From: Bacteroidota bacterium
GTDB taxonomy: Bacteria > Bacteroidota > Bacteroidia > Bacteroidales > B18-G4
Assembly (NCBI GenBank): GCA_003648575.1
Contig: QMPN01000015.1
Coordinates: forward strand, 1-24,934
Direction: 5' to 3'
Length of the DNA stretch: 24,934 nt
The translations under genes were made by a program, and so were the position numbers. Within the stretch, counting starts at the first letter, position 1; every line of letters starts with the position of its first letter. This document shows positions 8,403 to 17,200 of the stretch, piece by piece. The notes under the pieces are model-generated. The model did no database searches and was not told where the DNA came from. It saw only the letters and a program-made list of their open reading frames with translations.

Positions 8403-10439
8403 ATGAAAAAATCATTTCTTTTACTATTCACTCTATTATTATTTGGATTTAGTTTCTTGCAGGCGCAGGATATTATTACCGTCAGCGGCACTGTAACAAA
8501 TGAACTAAACGGAGACCCAGTTGCAAATCATGATGTAAACATTATGCTTAATGATAGCACCGTCTATTCTTCGACAGTGGCAACAAATTTAAATGGATTT
8601 TATATGGATACCATAAACACTATGGGGATATCCGTGACTTCCATATACATTTTTACCAATGACCTCTGTACATATGGAATTCATGACACCCTGATACAGA
8701 GTCCCGGATCACAGGTTTATGCAGATTTTGAAATTTGCGTTGATTCCACACCGGGTTCAGAATGCCAGGCTGATTTCTACTATATTGATGATAGCCTTGC
8801 TAATCTCACAGTGCAGTTTTTTGATCAAAGTACCTCTGTTAACCCCATAACTTCCTGGAGCTGGAGCTTTGGTGATGGCACCGGGTCAGGAGAACAATAC
8901 CCTGTCCATACATACGGCAGTGCGGGTACATATAATGTATGCCTCACTATCGAAAGTGAATACGCAGGAGCAATGTGTACCGACACTTATTGTATGGATG
9001 TAGTGGTCCAGAATGGAGGTGGAAATGATTGTTTTGCAGATTTCTATTACACTATCGACAGTGTCGGTGGAGATTATACGGTAATTCATTTCTATGATCT
9101 GAGTACCCCCCTTGGTTCAATCGATAGCTGGTACTGGGATTTTGGAGATGGTAACACTTCTACAGAACAAAACCCGGTTCATGCTTACAACATAAGCGGT
9201 TATGCGGATGTTTGCCTGACTATCACTTCGGACTCAGGATCATGTACCAGCACCGAATGTATGATAGTTCAATTACCAGGTGGTGGTGGTGATTGCCAGG
9301 CTGATTTCTACTATATTGAAGATAGCACTGCCAATCTCACAGTACACTTTTTCGATCAAAGCATTTCCGCCAATCCAATAACTTCGTGGAGTTGGAGCTT
9401 TGGTGATGGTAGTGGGTCAGCAGAACAAAATCCGGTTCATACTTTTAATGCAAGCGGGGAATATTATGTGTGTCTAACAATTACCGCTGATTCCGGTTTC
9501 TGCACAAGTACTTACTGCGAATTAGTTTATGTCCAGTTGGAAGATGATCTTTACTTAGGCGGAAATGTTTTTGCCGATATATACCAGTTGGATCATGGTT
9601 TTGCTTATGCCTATAAGGAAGAAAACGGAGTGATTACTGATGTCTATTCAGAAATGATAGATACCTTAGGTTACTACCTCTTCTATCCAATGGCCGAGGC
9701 GGGTTATTATGTAAAGGCTGAACCATCACCTTCTTCTTCATATTTCAGTACATACATGCCAACATACTACGGAGATGTTGCCAGTTGGGCTGATGCTATT
9801 TTGATCAACCTGGATGATAATTTATATACGGCCGATATTAATCTTATCCCTGTTGTTCAGACTGTTTCAGGCCCGGGTATGATTGCCGGTAACATTACAC
9901 ATGGAACGGCTGAAAAAGCCAATACACCGGCAGTGGATGTCCAGATCATGCTGGCAAACGAACAAGGTGAATTTGTTGGTTTGACTTATTCTGATGACGA
10001 AGGTAAATTTGAATTTACTTCTCTGCCCATCGAAACATACGCTCTGTTTGCAGAGGTCACGGGGATCAATATGACTCCGAAAGATTTTAGTTTAACAGAT
10101 AATACTCCTGAAATAAATGATATTTCCATGATCATGAACAGTGAGGAAATCTATTTCGGACCCAATGGCATCGAGTCAATTTACATTGACGATGTAAGCA
10201 ATGTTTATCCAAACCCAATAAGCAACAAACTGAAGTTGGATATCGGTATTAAAAATCCCACGAAGATCACAGTAAAAATTTATAATCAAATGGGACAATT
10301 GCTTATCATGGACCAGTTCAGTATGGGTAGCACGCAAACACTCGAGGTCAATACTTCAGAACTACATTCCGGAATGTACTTTCTTGAGATTATTGCAGAT
10401 GACAATTACCGGGTAGCCAGGAAGTTTATCAAGCAATAA
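8403..10439 (+). CDS. Secreted T9SS cargo protein with three PKD domains and carboxypeptidase-regulatory-like domains
   Basis: The product has 678 residues. A signal peptide (MKKSFLLLFTLLLFGFSFLQ, cleavage near AQ-D) precedes a carboxypeptidase-regulatory-like beta-sandwich (about 25-112). Three PKD domains follow at about 121-203, 210-290 and 298-378, each with the (S/D)FGDG signature and paired cysteines. A less defined domain comes next, then a second carboxypeptidase-regulatory-like domain (about 490-575). The C-terminal 80 residues form a type A T9SS sorting domain (VYPNPISNKL, then KIYNQMGQLL, then GMYFLEI). It should be exported by Sec, then passed through the T9SS and attached to or released from the cell surface. 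No catalytic domain is seen, so adhesion or matrix binding is likely. The gene begins 59 bases after the barrel protein and may be a target of the sigma pair. Confidence 0.88.
   Translation: MKKSFLLLFTLLLFGFSFLQAQDIITVSGTVTNELNGDPVANHDVNIMLNDSTVYSSTVATNLNGFYMDTINTMGISVTSIYIFTNDLCTYGIHDTLIQSPGSQVYADFEICVDSTPGSECQADFYYIDDSLANLTVQFFDQSTSVNPITSWSWSFGDGTGSGEQYPVHTYGSAGTYNVCLTIESEYAGAMCTDTYCMDVVVQNGGGNDCFADFYYTIDSVGGDYTVIHFYDLSTPLGSIDSWYWDFGDGNTSTEQNPVHAYNISGYADVCLTITSDSGSCTSTECMIVQLPGGGGDCQADFYYIEDSTANLTVHFFDQSISANPITSWSWSFGDGSGSAEQNPVHTFNASGEYYVCLTITADSGFCTSTYCELVYVQLEDDLYLGGNVFADIYQLDHGFAYAYKEENGVITDVYSEMIDTLGYYLFYPMAEAGYYVKAEPSPSSSYFSTYMPTYYGDVASWADAILINLDDNLYTADINLIPVVQTVSGPGMIAGNITHGTAEKANTPAVDVQIMLANEQGEFVGLTYSDDEGKFEFTSLPIETYALFAEVTGINMTPKDFSLTDNTPEINDISMIMNSEEIYFGPNGIESIYIDDVSNVYPNPISNKLKLDIGIKNPTKITVKIYNQMGQLLIMDQFSMGSTQTLEVNTSELHSGMYFLEIIADDNYRVARKFIKQ
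8763..8912 (+). repeat. PKD-coding direct repeat, copy A
   Basis: This stretch codes for the core of the first PKD domain and is closely similar at DNA level to 9294-9443, 531 bases downstream in the same frame. Shared blocks include TGCCAGGCTGATTTCTACTA and TGGAGCTTTGGTGATGG. The middle PKD domain is much more diverged. Confidence 0.8.
9294..9443 (+). repeat. PKD-coding direct repeat, copy B
   Basis: This is the partner of the copy at 8763-8912 and codes for the core of the third PKD domain. Protein identity between the two cores is far higher than to the middle PKD domain, which suggests recent duplication or gene conversion between the outer domains. Confidence 0.8.
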
Positions 10440-10458
10440 ACACCGGCGCAAGCATAAT

Positions 10459-10493
10459 AAAAGAGGGTGTCTCGACAGAGCACCCTCTTTTTT
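10459..10493. terminator. Strong intrinsic terminator, probably bidirectional
   Basis: An 11-base perfect stem (AAAAGAGGGTG, then CACCCTCTTTT) encloses an 11-base loop and is followed by a T run on the plus strand and, read backwards, on the minus strand. It lies 20 bases after the T9SS cargo stop and 22 bases beyond the nfnB stop on the other strand, so it can end both convergent units. Confidence 0.88.
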
Positions 10494-10514
10494 GTATATC
10501 TGATCTATTTTTTA

Positions 10515-12341
10515 TCAGGTTTTCTTTTTAGCTGCCGGCTTTTTCTTTTGCTTCTCCCGGATTGCTGTCAGTTTTTTATGCATGTCACTGGCAGCAATCC
10601 TGCCGGCACCCATTGCTTCGATCACAGTGGCAGATCCGGTAACGATATCCCCGCCTGCATATACAAATGCTTTGGTAGTTTCGTTGGTTTCCGGGTTGGC
10701 ATCTATATACCCCCATTTGTTCAGTTTCATATCGGGGGTAGAATCAAAGATGATAGGGTTGGGCCCGTTGCCAATTGCCACGATGGCCATATCGCACTCG
10801 ATGATGAAGTTGGAACCCTCTAAAGGAATAGGGCGTCTCCTGCCTGAAGCATCGGGCTCACCAAGTTCCATCTGTATGCATTCCACGGCCTTCACCCTGT
10901 TACTGTCTGTTCCAAGATATCTCACCGGGTTATTGAGCAGTTTAAACCTGATGCCTTCTTCCTCGGCATGGTGTACCTCCTCTGCCCTGGCGGGAAGCTC
11001 ATGGCGTGAGCGGCGGTAAACGATGGTTACATTTTCACAACCCGAACGGGCCGCTGTGCGTGCACAGTCCATGGCCACATTTCCACCACCGACAACCACT
11101 ACGTTATGCCCTTTAGGCATGGGTGTATCATATTCGGGGAAGCGATAGGCTTTCATCAGGTTCATACGGGTGAGGTATTCATTGGCCGAAAATACGTTTC
11201 CGAGGCTTTCACCCTCCAGTCCCATAAACATGGGCAGGCCTGCTCCAACACCAACATATACGGCATCGAAATGCTCGAGTAGTTCATCTACGGTCAGGAT
11301 ATTTCCGATCACATGGTTCAATTCGAAACGGACCCCCATTTCTTTCAGGTAGTCTATCTCAAACTGTACGATGGATTTGGGGAGGCGGAATTCCGGGATT
11401 CCGTATGTAAGTACCCCACCGGTTTCATGCAGGGCCTCAAAAACGGTAACGCTATACCCCAGCTGCCGCATGTCGGCTGCAATGGTCAGGCCACCGGGTC
11501 CTGAACCCACAACAGCAACCTTCTGTCCGGTATTTTCAGTAATATTCGGTATCTTAACCAGTTCCATCTTCCGTTCGTAATCGGCAACAAATCTTTCGAG
11601 CCTTCCGATGGCCACCGGCTGATCTTTATGGCCTACAATGCATTTCGCTTCACATTGGCTTTCCTGTGGGCAAACCCTGCCGCAGATAGCCGGAAAAACA
11701 TTGGTTACTTTGATCTTCTTTGCCGCCTCGTCGAATTTCTCTTCCGCAACCAGCGCAATGAATTCAGGTATATCTACATTGACAGGGCATCCTTCAACGC
11801 ACATAGGTTTTTTACATTGCAGGCAGCGCCCTGCTTCCAGCAGTGCCAGCTCGGAAGTATATCCGTATGGTACCTCCTGCCAGTTGTGCACCCTTAGTGT
11901 CTGGTCCTGCTCGGGCATATCCTGACGAGGGATCTTCAGCTTGATGGTACGCTCATCCCTTTTGCTCAGCCCGTGCCATTCGCACCCATGTTTTGAGCAC
12001 AGGAAAAACGGGATGAGCCTGGAGGCTGCCGAAACGATGACCTCTGCCACCGGCGAACCACATTCCCCGCAGGGAACCTCAGTATGAATCAGGCTTTTCT
12101 TACAGTTCGGGCACAAAATATCATCCACCTTGTCGCCCTCATCAATGGCTACTGAGGCTTCAACCTCAAATACATCGAGATAGGGACTAAGGATAAGGTC
12201 GACCTCTTCCTTCTTGTATATCGCCTTGAACTCTATCTGCTTCACACCCTGCTTCTCGGTGTTAAAGCTCTCATGACAATGAGGGCAGTATGAGTTCAGA
12301 TAGGTTTTAAACTTTAAATATTTAACATTCTGGTCTAACAT
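10515..12341 (-). CDS. nfnB: NfnB-type NADH-dependent ferredoxin:NADP+ oxidoreductase subunit B with N-terminal zinc-ribbon module
   Basis: The product has 608 residues, about 140 more than a usual NfnB/GltD-like subunit. The extra N terminus (1-145) is a cysteine module with four pairs, C19/C22, C77/C80, C91/C94 and C115/C120, suited to binding two zinc ions. The NfnB part follows: [4Fe-4S] ligand regions at C173-C185 and C220-C234, an FAD site (GSGPGG at 279-284), the NADPH site (GGGNVA at 418-423) with YRRSRHE downstream, and a C-terminal FAD-domain segment YAGGDIVTGSATVIEAMGAG. In characterised NfnAB this subunit holds the bifurcating FAD and reduces NADP+ using NADH and reduced ferredoxin. 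The lysine-rich tail is unremarkable. The gene starts 18 bases after nfnA. Glutamate synthase small subunit is the alternative name, but no GltB is nearby and nfnA is adjacent. Confidence 0.9.
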   Translation of the reverse strand: MLDQNVKYLKFKTYLNSYCPHCHESFNTEKQGVKQIEFKAIYKKEEVDLILSPYLDVFEVEASVAIDEGDKVDDILCPNCKKSLIHTEVPCGECGSPVAEVIVSAASRLIPFFLCSKHGCEWHGLSKRDERTIKLKIPRQDMPEQDQTLRVHNWQEVPYGYTSELALLEAGRCLQCKKPMCVEGCPVNVDIPEFIALVAEEKFDEAAKKIKVTNVFPAICGRVCPQESQCEAKCIVGHKDQPVAIGRLERFVADYERKMELVKIPNITENTGQKVAVVGSGPGGLTIAADMRQLGYSVTVFEALHETGGVLTYGIPEFRLPKSIVQFEIDYLKEMGVRFELNHVIGNILTVDELLEHFDAVYVGVGAGLPMFMGLEGESLGNVFSANEYLTRMNLMKAYRFPEYDTPMPKGHNVVVVGGGNVAMDCARTAARSGCENVTIVYRRSRHELPARAEEVHHAEEEGIRFKLLNNPVRYLGTDSNRVKAVECIQMELGEPDASGRRRPIPLEGSNFIIECDMAIVAIGNGPNPIIFDSTPDMKLNKWGYIDANPETNETTKAFVYAGGDIVTGSATVIEAMGAGRIAASDMHKKLTAIREKQKKKPAAKKKT

Positions 12342-12359
12342 AGCAAGCTAATTCTGGTT

Positions 12360-13184
12360 TTACTTAATTGAAAAGAGGAGTGAATCTTTTTCTTCCTTCA
12401 AGTAGAGCGAATTTCTATTGATCAGCTCATCAAAGTCTACTTTGAAGCCGTCGAAATCCGGTCCGTCAACGCAGCAGAAGGCGGTAGCATTATCCACCTT
12501 TACACGGCAACCTCCGCACATACCTGTGCCATCTATCATGATGGGGTTGAGGCTGACCATGGTAGGCATATCATATTTTTTGGTCAGCTTCACTATATTT
12601 TGCATCATGATGATGGGCCCGATGGCGTATACCTGTTTGATGTCTTTACGTTCATCGAGGTATTTCTTGAGCGGGTCTGTTACAAAACCACGTTGTCCAT
12701 AGCTTCCGTCATCGGTTGTTACTACCAGCTCATCGCTGATCTGATCCATCTCATTTTCCAGGATCAGCATTTCTTTATCGCGGGCGCCAATAATGCTGAT
12801 CACATAATTGCCTGCTTCCTTATAAGCTTTGGCTACATGGTGCAGGATGGCAACACCTGTACCTCCTCCTACCATAATCACTGTTCCTACCTTGTCAGTA
12901 TGCGCAGGTTTGCCCAGGGGGCCCACTACATCTTTGATGAGGTCCCCTTCATTAAGCGAGCGCATTAGTGCAGTTGTTTTTCCCACCACCTGGAAGATGA
13001 CGGTAATGATGCCAGCGAATTCGTCCTTATCGGCAACGGTAAGCGGGATGCGCTCACCGGTCTCATTCACACGCAGTATCACAAACTGGCCAGCCTTGAT
13101 TTTTTTGGCGATCTTAGGCGCATTGATATCGAAGCGGATGATCGTGCCCCTGGCCATTTCCTGTTTTCTGACTATCTGGAACAT
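12360..13184 (-). CDS. nfnA: NfnA-type ferredoxin-NADP+ reductase/sulfide dehydrogenase subunit alpha
   Basis: The product has 274 residues. It has a FAD-binding beta-barrel (RIPLTVAD at 45-52, GPLGKP at 88-93), a nucleotide-binding fold (VGGGTGVA at 105-112) and a C-terminal [2Fe-2S] site DGTGMCGGCRV with C223, C226, C237 or C238 and D218. This Asp-plus-three-Cys arrangement is known from NfnA. The subunit binds NAD(H) and forms the heterodimer with NfnB. It lies between the zinc-ribbon gene (27-base gap) and nfnB (18-base gap), which is the normal A-then-B order. Dihydroorotate dehydrogenase electron-transfer subunit (PyrK) is the nearest alternative family, but the adjacent nfnB decides it. 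Confidence 0.92.
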   Translation of the reverse strand: MFQIVRKQEMARGTIIRFDINAPKIAKKIKAGQFVILRVNETGERIPLTVADKDEFAGIITVIFQVVGKTTALMRSLNEGDLIKDVVGPLGKPAHTDKVGTVIMVGGGTGVAILHHVAKAYKEAGNYVISIIGARDKEMLILENEMDQISDELVVTTDDGSYGQRGFVTDPLKKYLDERKDIKQVYAIGPIIMMQNIVKLTKKYDMPTMVSLNPIMIDGTGMCGGCRVKVDNATAFCCVDGPDFDGFKVDFDELINRNSLYLKEEKDSLLFSIK

Positions 13185-13211
13185 AATTATAAGATTTTGT
13201 TTTTTACTTTT

Positions 13212-14072
13212 TTACCACTCCAGGCTGTCCTGCAGCCGGATGTCGAAATAATCATCGCCGCTCAGCCCGTGCCAGCGGCAACCTTTCTTTGTGCAGATGT
13301 AAAAGTCGATTAATTTGGTACGTGCCCCAACTTCGATCTTAACTACATCGGATCCGCACTTCTTACATGACTTCTCTTCAGGGATGAGGCTCTTATCACA
13401 ATGCCAGCATCGGACATCTTTTAGTACCTTATCTTCTTCGAGGAAAATGGTCGATTTTGATGTGAAGACATTCAGGTATGGACTTAGCAAGAGGAAGCCT
13501 TCCCCACCGTTGTGGATCTTCAGCTTCAACATATTTTCTTCCAGCAGGCTTTTGTTGCAATGCGGACAATACGAGTTGAGAAAAGCCCCGGATTCTATGA
13601 TCTCCTTATTTTCATCTACAGGCTTTTCAACCTGGGTGATCTTATGATCGGGTTTAAAATCATCCTTCCCGGCCAGGCCATACTCCTGATACATTTTTTT
13701 CAGAGCTATAGCGAGATCCTCGAAAGCCACAATATGATTCTTACAACCACTCCTGGAGCAGATGGTTACTTTTCCACCCATGTCGAGGTAGAAAGGGACC
13801 ATATCGGCTCCACATGAAAGGCATTCTGCATCAGATGTAATATGTGTTTCACAATGCGGACACGAAAATTTAGCTATCTCATCCTTTGGCATTTCAATTT
13901 CGGTCAGGTAATTATAACTGCCGTATATGGAACTCAGGCGGATGCTGCCTGTCTTTCCTGCGATCTCGATATTCAACAGAATGCTTGATTCATTGTCAAC
14001 AAGATGCTCATCATCCATCAGGGACTTCCCACAGACGGGACACTTCAATTTGAGCGAGATGAGTTCGTACAT
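13212..14072 (-). CDS. Double zinc-ribbon protein, first gene of the nfn operon
   Basis: The product has 286 residues and no catalytic motif I recognise. It consists of two related modules, each with four cysteine pairs. Module 1 has C11/C14, C71/C74, C84/C87 and C105/C110. Module 2 has C179/C182, C222/C225, C236/C239 and C260/C265. Module 2 is clearly homologous to the N terminus of the neighbouring NfnB: both show NSYCPHC, LSPYL-x-VF, KSLI and a GC-x-WHGLS ending. Module 1 is more diverged. Each module could bind two Zn2+ (or Fe) ions. The position at the head of the operon, and the fusion of the same module to NfnB, point to assembly, partner docking or metal/redox sensing for Nfn; this is inference. 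The ATG at 14072 has a strong Shine-Dalgarno sequence. Confidence 0.85.
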   Translation of the reverse strand: MYELISLKLKCPVCGKSLMDDEHLVDNESSILLNIEIAGKTGSIRLSSIYGSYNYLTEIEMPKDEIAKFSCPHCETHITSDAECLSCGADMVPFYLDMGGKVTICSRSGCKNHIVAFEDLAIALKKMYQEYGLAGKDDFKPDHKITQVEKPVDENKEIIESGAFLNSYCPHCNKSLLEENMLKLKIHNGGEGFLLLSPYLNVFTSKSTIFLEEDKVLKDVRCWHCDKSLIPEEKSCKKCGSDVVKIEVGARTKLIDFYICTKKGCRWHGLSGDDYFDIRLQDSLEW

Positions 14073-14080
14073 TATCTTTT

Positions 14081-14087
14081 CTCCTTT
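14081..14087 (-). promoter_or_regulatory. Strong Shine-Dalgarno site of the zinc-ribbon/nfn operon
   Basis: The minus strand reads AAAGGAG, 8 bases before ATG 14072. Most other starts in this window lack such a site, as is usual in Bacteroidota, so the match supports this start. Confidence 0.7.
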
Positions 14088-14274
14088 AAATCAGTAAATA
14101 TTATTTGAATTATACCACAATTATATGAAAATTACAGCTAGCTACCTACTAAAATCAGCAGGTTCTCAGCACTTTAGCACCCTACTCATAAAAGCCCTGA
14201 ATCTTAGGTTTTGAAATCCAAAGAATTATCTCCTGCCAATATATTCAATTTATAGTAAATATAAATAAGGCAGC

Positions 14275-17200
14275 CTATTCGGCAAGGGTGATCACAGAGA
14301 TCCGCTTTTTACCGTCCATCCTGACTTTCAGCGGTTTTTCGAAGCGAACATGCTTTATATATTTCGTCTTTTTCACTACTTGCTGCTCTTCGAGCTTATC
14401 ATATTTGATATAGCTTTTTGAGACCTCCGGTTGAACGGAGAAATAGCCCACATTCATGGAGGTGACATTATGGAAAAAGTGTGACCCCGAGGAAGCATCC
14501 AATGGAAAGTCTTCCAGGCTGGTTTCTATGATGGCTGCAGCATTGGAAATCTGTGGCCAGGTAACCGGAATACCAATCCAGCGGTCACGTGTTCCCCAAC
14601 GGCCCGGACCGATCAGTATATATTTCTTTTTCTCCGCAATCATAGAGGAGTTAAACTGATCGACTTCTTTAGCGATCTCCACAGTCTCAGCTTTGTTGAA
14701 ACTGGCTGGATCGATATAGATCACATCATAAATATCCTTAATAATGCCATTGCCCATTCCCTTCTCTGAGAACATCAGGATGCTGTCCTTTTTGATCTTA
14801 TCCATGTTTACATTATAGTCGGAGGCGCTACCAAGTAATGGTTTGATCTGCAGCAGGTAAAAAGATGCCATTCCATCCTTATCCTTATTCAGGTCAACGG
14901 CAAATTCGATCTCCACAGGTGAACCCATGGCCTCCCTCACAACATCCAGCACTACCTCAATGGTTTTTGACAGGGGAATATAATCGTACTTCAGGATGTT
15001 GGCAAAATTCACGATGCGGGGACCGTAATGCGTCAGGCCGGGGATGATCTGGTCGTTATCAGGATTATATACTGATGCACAATGTTTCAATGTGTCGTGC
15101 CTTTCAGCTTCTTCAATCTCTAACCTGGCAAGGCCGGCAATATCACCTTCCAGCAGATCAGGCTCTGTCTTTTGCAGGTCGACAGCAAAAAATTTCACCT
15201 GGGAGTTCTTATACTGGTCTTTGGGACTGTTGATCTCTATCTCCGGGTATTTCGGAGAAAAGCGGAATGCTTTTTCTCCTTCTACAACATATTTTCCCAA
15301 ACCAACAGCGGCTACCACATAACCTTCTTCCGGTTTCATATGTGAGACGGGATAATAATTGTAAGACTGTGCCACACCACTGATATGAGGATAAAAATAG
15401 TTACCGTATTTATTACCAACCACTTCCTGAAGAACCACTGCCATCTTCTCTTCATCTATCTTATAATTGATAGCTTCTACATAAGCCCGGGCAGTTTCGG
15501 AATAAACGCTGGCATAAACCAGTTTGATCGCATCCATAAGCTGTTGCAGCCTTGTTTTGGCAACAGGGTGATTATTCGGAAGAATATAGGTTTCGAAAAT
15601 CCCTGCAAATGGCTGTATCAAGGAATCTTCAAACAGTCCTGATGATCTGACTGCCAATGGCTGGCGGAAGTCTTCCAGCACCATTTTTAGGCGTTTTACC
15701 AGGGTATCGGTAAGCGATGCTTTCAGGAAGGCCATCTTGATCTTCGTATAATCTTTTTCGGTCAGGACCAGTTCTTTCAGGCCATTCCTGTCTATAAAGT
15801 ATTCAAACTCTTCTATCCCGATCATCAATGTTTTGGGTGCTTTTACATGAATATGCGGGATATGCTGGCTAAAATCGTAGTTATAGATAAGCGTGTTGAT
15901 AAAAGCAATACCACGTCCTTTTCCACCCAGGGAGCCCTCCGACAATGCCACAATATTGGCTTCATCGGAAATCGCATTTTTATCGAAGGGGATGATTTTG
16001 CCTTTGTCCTGCTCATTTCTGAATTTCGAAATAATGTCGAGCATATAATCCCTGATCTTTTTCGGGGTGTCGAAGTCGCTGACCTTATGCGGGCTGAGTA
16101 TTTTGGCTGCCTGTATCTCTCCCCTGGCCATAAGCCAGTGCGAGAAATGATCTTTGCGGGCATGATGAAGCAATGATTCATCAGGAATTTTCAAAAGCTG
16201 TTTTTCAAATTCTTTCAGCGATCGGGCCGTGCCGATGATCTTTCCTTTGTTATCGCGGTAGATAAAGTTTCCAAATCCCAGGAAATGGGTGATAAAACTT
16301 TTAAAATCCTGTGACAGACTTTCCGAATTCTTGTTGATAAAGGTAGATTGCAGCTCATATGCCCGGTGGGCATTGTTCTCATCCGACGACTGAATGATGG
16401 TGGGCAGGTAGCGGGTATTCTCCCTGGCATATTGTACAAGTTTAAAACCGGCTTCATCATCTTCCTTGCCATCTTTCAGAAAGGTCACATCGGTGATCAT
16501 ACAGAGCATAAAATCTCTGTAGCGATCGATGATCTCTTTGGCTTCTTCATAGTCGGAGGCCAGTAATATTTTAGGCCGGGCTCTGAGTTTCAGCACCCTG
16601 TACAATTCGTCCGTGCTCACATCATCGATAATGCGTTTCGTTTGCTCCAGAACAATATTATACAGGATCGGAAGGTAACGCGAATAATACTGTGGTGAAT
16701 CTTCCACAAGCAGTATCACCCGAACCATGCCAATGCTGGTATCATTCTCGACATTGATACGGTCTTCAACATGCTTGATCATGGCAAAGAAAACCTGTGA
16801 TTTTCCGTTCCATACAAACACTTTATCGATATGCCTGGTTGTTGACCGTTTGGTCATGACATACTCGATATCGCTATTGTTGTTCAGCAAAAGGAAGGTC
16901 GGAATATATGTAAACTCATTTTTGATCTGGCAGCTGAGCCCTATCGGAGACTTCTTATCCGCACCCATCATCAGTATGACCAGGTCGAAATGTTTTGACC
17001 GGAGCTGCTCCATGGCCTCCTGCTCATTTGACACCCCTGTGATCCTTGGCAGGGAAGTAAGGCTTAGCTGGTGGTATTCACCAAGGACATGCTCCGAAAA
17101 CCGACCCTCTTTTTCAATGCTGTATGCATCGTAGAGGGTAGCCACCAGCAGAATCTCCCGAACTTTAAAAGGCATCAGGTCGTGATAGAGGTCACGGTCG

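Noticed and set aside
10515..12341. Glutamate synthase small subunit (GltD)
   Set aside because: The fold is shared, but nfnA sits immediately upstream and no GltB large subunit is nearby, so NfnB is the better call despite gdhA and glutamate metabolism in the window.
14128..14217. 29-codon plus-strand ORF (MKITASYLLKSAGSQ...) in the gap before the zinc-ribbon gene
   Set aside because: No ribosome binding site, no family signature and a biased AT-rich start. Chance is sufficient.
14073..14274. Terminator, riboswitch or RNA gene in the 202-base gap between the ATP-grasp gene and the nfn operon
   Set aside because: No stable GC-rich hairpin with T run, no cloverleaf and no known riboswitch core could be read on either strand.
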